Origin: Massilia sp. ZL223
Lineage (GTDB): Bacteria > Pseudomonadota > Gammaproteobacteria > Burkholderiales > Burkholderiaceae_D
Direction: 5' to 3'
Length of the DNA: 64,000 nucleotides
Assembly (NCBI RefSeq): GCF_018119395.1
Contig: NZ_JAGPWD010000002.1
Span: 1-64,000, forward strand
Shown piece by piece: positions 57,689-64,000 of the stretch; the first letter of the stretch is position 1, and each line of letters opens with the position of its first letter. The notes under the pieces are model-generated. The model searched no databases, was not told the origin of the DNA, and saw only the letters and a program-made list of their open reading frames with translations. A program made the translations under genes and the position numbers.

Positions 57689-60600
57689 ATGGCCGACGAG
57701 CCGCCTGCGCGTCCTGGCCACGGTCAGGGCGATGACATACCCTTGCGTGCCGCGCCCCTCAGCGCGGCCCAGCTGGCCGTGCACGGCCGCCAGCTCGCCG
57801 GGAGCCACCAGCCGGCCGCCCCTGCTTCCGCCTCCGACCTGCTTTCCCTGCTGGACGAGAACGCTGCGGCCATTGCCCAGGCCTGCGATGCGCTCGACCG
57901 CGCCGCCCACGCGGGCATCGAATTGCCGCCCGCCGGCAGCCGCCTGCTCGGCCAATACCACCTGATCGACGCCCAGGTGCGCCTGGCGCGCGGCCAGCTG
58001 CTGCACGGCGTGCGTCCGCTGCCGCGCCTGAAAGCCGGAGGAGAAGCGGACGGCGAGCCGCGCGCCTGGCGGCTGGTGCTGGAAGCGGTTGCGCATGGCG
58101 ACGGCAAGGTGGAGCCGGACCAGCTGTCGCGCTTCCTCTCCGCCTACCAGGAAGGCGCGCCGCTGGCGCTGGCCGAACTGGACGCCTTGCCCTGCCTGCT
58201 GCGCATGGCGCTGATCGACAACCTGCGCCGCCTGGCCCAGCGCGCCGCGCGCGCCTGCCTGGAGCGCGACAAGGCGGCCGGCTGGGCCGCGCGCATGGTC
58301 GACACCAGCGAACAGCGCCCGGGAGACCTGATCCTGCTGGTAGCCGACATGGCGCGCGGGGTGCAGCCGCTGGGCAGCAGCTTCGTGGCCGAGCTGGCGC
58401 GCCGCCTGCAAGGGCAGGGCGCGCTGCTGGCGCAGGCGCTCGACTGGGTCGATGCGCGCCTGCAGGACGAGGGCGGCAGCATCGCCCAGCAGATCCAGCT
58501 CGAACACAGCGAACAGGCCGACGACGCCGTTTCCGCCGCCAACAGCCTGGACAGCCTGCGCCTGGCGGGCGGGGTCGACTGGCGCGCCTTCGCCGAGGAC
58601 ATCGGCGCGGTCGAGCAGGTGCTGCGCGGCGATCCGGACGGCGGCTATGGCCGCATGGACGGGCCCACGCGCGACCTGTACCGGCACGCCGTCGAGCGCC
58701 TGGCCCAGGCCACGGGACACAGCGAGACCGAGGTGGCGCAGGAAGCGCTGGCGCTGGCCGGCGTGCACCTGGCGCCGGGCGAGGGAGGGCTGGACCGGCG
58801 CACCCGCCACGTCGGCTTCTACCTGGCGGGAGCGGGCCGCGCGCAGCTGGAAGAGCGCCTGCGCGGCGGCGCAAGCCCGATGCGCCGGCTGGGACGCCGC
58901 AGCCTGGGGCTGCGCATCGGCGCCGTCTGCTCCTTCAGCCTGCTGTTCGCGGCGGCGCTCGTGGTGCATGCGCGGCAGGACGGCGCCGGCATCGCGCTGC
59001 TGGTGGTGATCGGCCTGCTGGCCTTGGTGGGCGCCAGCGAACTGGCGCGCGCACTGGTGCGCATGATGAACGGCTGGATCGCATCGCCGCCCGCGACGCC
59101 GCGCATGGACTTCGGCGCCGGCATCCCGAAGGGCGCCCAAACCATTGTCGCCGTGTCGGCCGCGCTGCGCGACCAGGAACAGGTGGCCGCGCTGTGCCGC
59201 GACCTGGAGGTGCGCTACCTCGGCAACCGCGACCCGCGCCTGCGTTTCTGCCTGCTGGCCGACTTGCCGGATGCCGGCAGCGAGCAGATGCCGGAAGACG
59301 CCGCCCTGCTGGAACAGGCGCGCAGGGGCATCGAGGCGCTGAATGCGGCATACGGCCACGAGCAGGTGGTCGAAACCTACGACGAGCATGGCGAGCCGGA
59401 TGCGGCGACCGCCAGGATCGAACCCTTCCTGCTGCTGGTGCGGGCGCGCACCTGGAGCGCCAGCGAACATGCCTGGATCGGGCGCCAGCGGCGCCTGGGC
59501 CAGCTGGCGGACCTGAATGCCTACCTGTGCGGAGCGGCACGCGAGCATTTCGTCCTTGCGGCCGGCGCGCTGCAGGCTCTCGCTGAAGTGCGCTACGTGA
59601 TCGCCATCGATGCCGCGACCGGCCTGCCGATCGACGCCGCGCGCGGCCTGGTGGCGGCGATGGCGCATCCGCTGAACCAGCCGGTGCTGGGCAAGGACGG
59701 CCGCGTACTCGAAGGCCACGGCCTGCTGCGTCCCAGCCTGCGCGCCGCGCCGCCGGAGCAGGGCGCAACCCGCTACGAGCGCCTGTGGGGAGACGGCGCC
59801 GGCACCTGGGCCGCGCACGGGGCGGGCTGCGGCGCCGGCGACGACGCGGGCCTGGGCTGGGCCGCGATCTATGATGTCGACGCCTGGCAGCGCGCCTGCG
59901 GCGACAGCCGCGACGAAGAACGTTTCGCGCCCGGCTTGCCGGAAGAAGACCGCCTGCGCTGCGGCAGCGTGCACGACCTGCGGCTCGGCGTCCTGCATCC
60001 CGCCAGCTATGGCGAGCACGCACTGCGTCGCCACCGCGCGGGTAGGGCGTACTGGCAGATCGCCGGCCGCCTGGGGAGCCGGGCAGCCTCCCTGGTCCAG
60101 CCGGATGCGCGCTGGCGCCTGTTCGACCGCCTGCGCGACAGCCTGGCCGAGCCCGCGCTGCTGGTCTTGCTGATCCTGTGCTGGTCGCTGCTGGCCGCGC
60201 CGGTGTTCTGGAGCATGGCCGTGCTGGCGGTGTTCTTCCTGCCGGCCCTGGCGGGCAGCCTGGTGGCGCTGGCCGACCGTCCGCACGACGCGCCCTGGCG
60301 CCAGCACCTGGACGGCTGGGCGCGCGGCGCCCGCGTGCCGCTGGTGCGCGCCGCCTTGTCGGTCGCCTTCCTGCCGCATGCCGCCTACTGCCAGATGGAC
60401 GCCGCCGCCAAGGCCTTGTGGCGCCGCAAGGTGTCGCGCCGCCGGCTGCTGGAGTCGCGCCCGGCCTTCCTGGCGCGGCCGAGCGCCGCCATCGTCAACA
60501 ACTGGCGCAGCATGTGGTTCGCGCCCGCGCTCGCGGTGGGCACGGCGGTGCTGCTGACCTTCGCCAATCCCTACGCCCTGTTCTCGGCCGCGCCGCTGCT

Positions 60601-63600
60601 GCTGGTCTGGTTCCTGTCGCCCACCCTGGCATGGTGGCTCAGCCAGCCCTCGCGCCAGCGCGCGCCGCGCTTCAGCGGCGCCGAAACCGTCTTCCTCAAG
60701 GCGCTGGCGCGGCGCAGCTGGAGCTTCTTCGAAGACCATCCCGGCGCCAAGCGCCTGGCGCCGGAAGCGGTGCTCGAGCATCCGCAGCCCGCCGTGGATG
60801 CGCGCGTCTCGCCCGCCGGCATGGGCCTGTCGCTGCTGGCAGGCCTGGCCGCGCACGATTTCGGCTTCCTCACGGCCGGCAAGCTGCTGGCGCGCACCCA
60901 GTCCATCCTCGCCTCGATGGAGCTGCTGGAGAGCTGGCGCGGGCATTTGTTCGCGTGGTACGACGGCGCCACCCTGGCGCCCGTGGAGCCGGCCTTCGTC
61001 TCCACCGCCGACAGCGGCAGCCTGCTGCTGGCGCTGCGCATCCTGGCGGCCGGCCTGGACGAGCTGCCGGACCGCCCCGTCGCCGGCGCCGCGCAGCTGG
61101 ACGGCATCCGGGCGGCGCTGCGCGTGGTCGAGGATTGCGCAGCCGACGCGCCGCCATCCGTCCGCAGCGCGGTGGCCGCCGTCGCCCGCACCCTCGAGCC
61201 GGACCGCTGCCGGGCCACCGACACCTTGCCGGGCCTGGCGGACTGCCTGCGCGCGGTAGCGGCCGAAGCCCGCCGGCTCAGCCAGTCGCTGCCGGAGGAC
61301 GCGCCGGCCGGCCTGCGCAACTGGGCCGTGCGCCTGGCAGCCCAGTGCGAGGCCCAGCTCGACGAAGTGCTGGCCCTGGCGCCATGGATGCGCACGGCCC
61401 AGGAATACGTGATCGGCGCCGACCTGACGCGCATCCCGACCTTGCGCGAGCTGGCCGCCTTCGAACCGCCGGGATCGAACGCCGCCCTGGCGCGTCACGT
61501 GGCCGAGGGCCGCGACTGCGCGCGGCGCCGCCTGGCGCGCGCCAGGGAGCTGGCGGAGCAGGCGCGCGAGCTGGCGAAGATGGATTTCCGCGCCCTGGTC
61601 GACAGCACGGCCGGCCTGCTGGCGGCGGGCTACCACGTGCGCGACGAGCGCCTCGACAGCGACAGCTGCGACCTGCTGGCATCGGAAGCGCGCATGGCCA
61701 GTTACGCGGCGGTGGCCCAGGGACAGCTGGGACAGGAGCACTGGCAGTCGCTCGGCCGGCCGGTGCGCATCGAGGAAGCCGGCGCGCTGCTGCTGTCGCG
61801 CTGCGGCGCATTGTCGGACTACCTGGCGCCCCAGGTGCTGATGCCGTCCTGGCGCGATACCCTGCTCGACGGCGCGGCGCGCGGCCTGGTGCGCGCCCAG
61901 GCCGCGCATGCGCAGCGGCACGATGTGCCCTGGGGCTTCTCGGAATCCGGCTGCAATGCGGTCGACGGTTCCGCGCGCTACCTGGTCAGGCGCTTCGGCA
62001 TTCCCGCCGCGGCGCTGCAGCGGCGCGCGCCGGACGAGCTGGTGGCCGCCCCCTATGCGGCCCTGCTGGCGCTGCCCGTGGCCCCGGCGCTCAGCCTGGC
62101 CAACCTGGAGCGGATGACGGCCGAGGGATTGCTGGGCGAGCACGGCTACTACGAGGCGGCCGACTACGCGTCCTCGCGCCTACCCCAGGGCGAGCGCAAG
62201 GTGGTGGTGCGCGCATGGCTGGCGCGGCACCAGGCCATGGGCATGCTGGCGCTGGCGCAGGCGCTGCTGGAAGCGCCGATGCAGCGCCGCTTCCTGGCCG
62301 ATCCCGAACTGCGCGCCGCCAGCGGCCTGCTGCAGGAACCCTTGCCTGCCTCCGGCGCGGCGGCGCCCGTGCGCTACGGCGCCGGCCTTCCGCAGGACGA
62401 GCTTCCGCCTGCGCGCGCCTACGCCCGTGTCATCGCGCAAGGCGATACGGCGCTGCCCGAAGTCCAGCTGCTCTCGAACGGCAGCCTGCACGCGGTGGTG
62501 TCCAGCGACGGCGCCACCAGGACCCGCTGGGAAGACCGCCTGCTGACGCGCGAGGGCAGTACCGGCATGGCCTGCTACGTGCGCGACACGGAAAGCGGCC
62601 AGCTATGGTCGAACACCCTGCAGCCTACGCTGGCGCAGCCGGAACGGATCGAAGCCGTGTTCGCCGAGGGGCGCGCCAGCTTCCGCCGCCACGACCACGG
62701 CATCGACATGGTGACCGACGTGGTGGTGGCGCCCGACGAGGATGTGGAACTGCGCCGCATCCGCATCGCCAACCGCGGCCAGGCGCCGCGCATCCTGGAG
62801 CTGACCAGCTGTGTCGAACTGGCGGCGCCGCCTGCCGAAGCGGGGAGGCGCAGCGGCGTGGCAACCTGGCTGGAGGAGCAGGCCGGAGCGCTGATGTGCG
62901 TGAGCGCACCGGACGCGCCGGTCGTGCTGCACCTGATGACGGTGCGTGGCATCTCCGGCGACGCCAGCTTCGAGACCGGCCGCGCGCGTTTTATCCGGCA
63001 CGGCCACGACCTGCTGGCGCCGCAAGCGGTGCTGGCCGGCGGTGAGCTCGGTGGTATCGATCCGGAACCGGACCAGCCGCTGCTGGCGATGCGCCGCAGC
63101 CTGGCCCTGGCGCCCGGCCAGGAAGCGACGGTGGACCTGGTGCTGGGCGCGGCCGGCGGCCTGGCGGCGGCGCGCGAGCTGGCGCAGCGCTTCCAGTCCG
63201 GCCACGCCGTCGACCACGCGGTGGAAGCGGCGTGGACCCATGGCCAGGCCTTCCTGCGCCGCATGGAAGTGAGCGAGGCCGACGCCCAGCTGTACACCCG
63301 CCTGGCCGGCTGCCTGCTGCGCCCGGTGCCGGCGCTGCGCACCGACGCCGCCGTCATCGCCCGCAACGTGCGCGGCCGCGCCGACCTGGCGCCCTACGGG
63401 ATCGGCGGGAACCTGCCGGTACTGCTGCTGCAGGCCGGCCAGGGACCGGAATCCGACCTGGTGCGCCAGACCCTGCAGGCGCACGCCTACTGGCGCAGCC
63501 GCGGCCTGGCGGTCGACCTGCTGGTGCTGTGCGACAGCGCCGCGGCGCGCGAGCAGGTGATGCACCTGGCCGCGCCGGTGCTCGACCCATCCTCCTTCGA

Positions 63601-64000
63601 GCAGCCGGGCGGCGTGCATGTGCACCTGCTGCCCGAGGTGCCGCAGGAAGACCGCATCCTGCTGCGCTCCATCGCCAGCGCCGTACTGCTGGAAGAACGT
63701 GGCGGCCTGCACGACCAGCTGCGCCGCGCGGCGCGCCCCCGCGGCACGCTGCCGCCGCTGCTCGAGCCGGCGCCGGAGGCGCACGCATGGACGGCGGACA
63801 CGCCCGCGTTCCAGGCCCCGGCACTCGTGCACGGCAACGGTATCGGCGGCTTCACCCAGGATGGCCGGGAATACGTGGTGAGGATCGCCGCCGATGCGCC
63901 GGCGCCTCCCGTACCCTGGGTCAACCTGCTGGCCAACATCGATTTCGGCAGCGTGGTCTCGGAACGCGGCGACGCCAGCACATGGTGCGGTCACCACGGC
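57689..64000 (+). CDS. Cyclic beta-1,2-glucan synthase-like giant protein (partial)
   Basis: The frame stays open from ATG 57689 to the window end, giving 2104 codons of a protein that is usually about 2800-2900. The N-terminal helical region, the GT84-like part and the glucoamylase-like region (DARVSPAGMGLSLLAGLAAHDFGF, STADSGSLLLAL) all align in order with NdvB/Cgs synthases. The start of the GH94 region (LLSNGSLHAVVSSDGA) does too. Hydrophobic helices lie near residues 408-450, 823-860 and 944-985. The glycosyltransferase motifs are eroded: the usual DADT reads DAAT (641-644), and HRWIRGDWQ reads HRAGRAYWQ (782-790). The AHHQGM segment of the glucoamylase region reads ARHQAM. The 3' end is missing. 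Confidence 0.85.
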   Translation, partial: MADEPPARPGHGQGDDIPLRAAPLSAAQLAVHGRQLAGSHQPAAPASASDLLSLLDENAAAIAQACDALDRAAHAGIELPPAGSRLLGQYHLIDAQVRLARGQLLHGVRPLPRLKAGGEADGEPRAWRLVLEAVAHGDGKVEPDQLSRFLSAYQEGAPLALAELDALPCLLRMALIDNLRRLAQRAARACLERDKAAGWAARMVDTSEQRPGDLILLVADMARGVQPLGSSFVAELARRLQGQGALLAQALDWVDARLQDEGGSIAQQIQLEHSEQADDAVSAANSLDSLRLAGGVDWRAFAEDIGAVEQVLRGDPDGGYGRMDGPTRDLYRHAVERLAQATGHSETEVAQEALALAGVHLAPGEGGLDRRTRHVGFYLAGAGRAQLEERLRGGASPMRRLGRRSLGLRIGAVCSFSLLFAAALVVHARQDGAGIALLVVIGLLALVGASELARALVRMMNGWIASPPATPRMDFGAGIPKGAQTIVAVSAALRDQEQVAALCRDLEVRYLGNRDPRLRFCLLADLPDAGSEQMPEDAALLEQARRGIEALNAAYGHEQVVETYDEHGEPDAATARIEPFLLLVRARTWSASEHAWIGRQRRLGQLADLNAYLCGAAREHFVLAAGALQALAEVRYVIAIDAATGLPIDAARGLVAAMAHPLNQPVLGKDGRVLEGHGLLRPSLRAAPPEQGATRYERLWGDGAGTWAAHGAGCGAGDDAGLGWAAIYDVDAWQRACGDSRDEERFAPGLPEEDRLRCGSVHDLRLGVLHPASYGEHALRRHRAGRAYWQIAGRLGSRAASLVQPDARWRLFDRLRDSLAEPALLVLLILCWSLLAAPVFWSMAVLAVFFLPALAGSLVALADRPHDAPWRQHLDGWARGARVPLVRAALSVAFLPHAAYCQMDAAAKALWRRKVSRRRLLESRPAFLARPSAAIVNNWRSMWFAPALAVGTAVLLTFANPYALFSAAPLLLVWFLSPTLAWWLSQPSRQRAPRFSGAETVFLKALARRSWSFFEDHPGAKRLAPEAVLEHPQPAVDARVSPAGMGLSLLAGLAAHDFGFLTAGKLLARTQSILASMELLESWRGHLFAWYDGATLAPVEPAFVSTADSGSLLLALRILAAGLDELPDRPVAGAAQLDGIRAALRVVEDCAADAPPSVRSAVAAVARTLEPDRCRATDTLPGLADCLRAVAAEARRLSQSLPEDAPAGLRNWAVRLAAQCEAQLDEVLALAPWMRTAQEYVIGADLTRIPTLRELAAFEPPGSNAALARHVAEGRDCARRRLARARELAEQARELAKMDFRALVDSTAGLLAAGYHVRDERLDSDSCDLLASEARMASYAAVAQGQLGQEHWQSLGRPVRIEEAGALLLSRCGALSDYLAPQVLMPSWRDTLLDGAARGLVRAQAAHAQRHDVPWGFSESGCNAVDGSARYLVRRFGIPAAALQRRAPDELVAAPYAALLALPVAPALSLANLERMTAEGLLGEHGYYEAADYASSRLPQGERKVVVRAWLARHQAMGMLALAQALLEAPMQRRFLADPELRAASGLLQEPLPASGAAAPVRYGAGLPQDELPPARAYARVIAQGDTALPEVQLLSNGSLHAVVSSDGATRTRWEDRLLTREGSTGMACYVRDTESGQLWSNTLQPTLAQPERIEAVFAEGRASFRRHDHGIDMVTDVVVAPDEDVELRRIRIANRGQAPRILELTSCVELAAPPAEAGRRSGVATWLEEQAGALMCVSAPDAPVVLHLMTVRGISGDASFETGRARFIRHGHDLLAPQAVLAGGELGGIDPEPDQPLLAMRRSLALAPGQEATVDLVLGAAGGLAAARELAQRFQSGHAVDHAVEAAWTHGQAFLRRMEVSEADAQLYTRLAGCLLRPVPALRTDAAVIARNVRGRADLAPYGIGGNLPVLLLQAGQGPESDLVRQTLQAHAYWRSRGLAVDLLVLCDSAAAREQVMHLAAPVLDPSSFEQPGGVHVHLLPEVPQEDRILLRSIASAVLLEERGGLHDQLRRAARPRGTLPPLLEPAPEAHAWTADTPAFQAPALVHGNGIGGFTQDGREYVVRIAADAPAPPVPWVNLLANIDFGSVVSERGDASTWCGHHG

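Noticed and set aside
57362..62143. Minus-strand open frame of 1593 codons
   Set aside because: It is antisense to the glucan-synthase-like gene, and its Ala/Arg/Gln/His-rich, low-complexity translation matches no family. It is a product of high GC at third codon positions.
60178..63045. Plus-strand frame of 955 codons inside the giant gene
   Set aside because: It is a second frame within the glucan-synthase-like gene, Ala/Arg/Gly-rich with no recognisable motifs.

Overview
The window looks like a chromosomal segment of a high-GC betaproteobacterium, most likely Oxalobacteraceae (Massilia/Telluria-like). The evidence is the tRNA-Tyr/Gly/Thr-tuf-tRNA-Trp-secE-nusG-rplKAJL-rpoB-rpoC block, a PEP-CTERM protein, strong G/C bias at third codon positions and a dispersed REP-like palindrome. 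The genus is an inference from gene content; no 16S gene is present. Bases 1-99 are homopolymer runs that look like an assembly or contig-end artefact. The last gene runs off the right edge.

Layout. (i) 0.1-8 kb: an Lrp regulator divergent from a fused indolepyruvate ferredoxin oxidoreductase, an S41 lipoprotein protease and a secreted M14 carboxypeptidase. (ii) 8-12 kb: a histidine phosphatase and a minus-strand operon of a pteridine-reductase-like SDR, folB and ttcA, divergent from a MidA-like methyltransferase. (iii) 12-17 kb: a membrane-anchored J protein, a receiver-TPR protein and an HDOD-GAF protein. (iv) 16.8-31.1 kb: the conserved translation/transcription block with its leaders and attenuator-like hairpins. 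(v) 31-42 kb: accessory genes, namely a lipoprotein, an XRE-cupin/GNAT/isochorismatase-fold operon, a GAF-rich hybrid histidine kinase with a LuxR-type partner, sodC, a PEP-CTERM protein, an HpaR-like MarR, a bestrophin and a succinyl-CoA:acetate CoA-transferase. (vi) 42-57.5 kb: two M28-type proteins (one apparently inactive), TonB, a NarL-type two-component system with a periplasmic binding protein, a cytosolic M14 peptidase, a DUF885 metallopeptidase with an amino-acid binding protein, an Lrp regulator and a cysteine desulfurase-rhodanese fusion. (vii) 57.7-64 kb: the first 2104 codons of a giant cyclic beta-1,2-glucan synthase-like protein.

Themes. The flanks of the housekeeping block are rich in secreted or envelope peptidases (S41, M14, M28, DUF885), amino-acid-linked regulators (two Lrp) and a LivJ-type binding protein, which suggests peptide and amino-acid scavenging. 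The most unusual items are enzyme-like proteins that keep the fold but lose key residues: the second M28 protein, the isochorismatase-fold protein, the glucan-synthase-like giant, the receiver with Glu at the acceptor position, and the metallo-beta-lactamase-like middle of the desulfurase fusion. Three genes appear to have leaderless transcripts, with a -10 box ending 6-7 bases before the ATG. A structured palindromic repeat family is scattered after genes. No CRISPR array, transposase, integrase or phage gene was seen.
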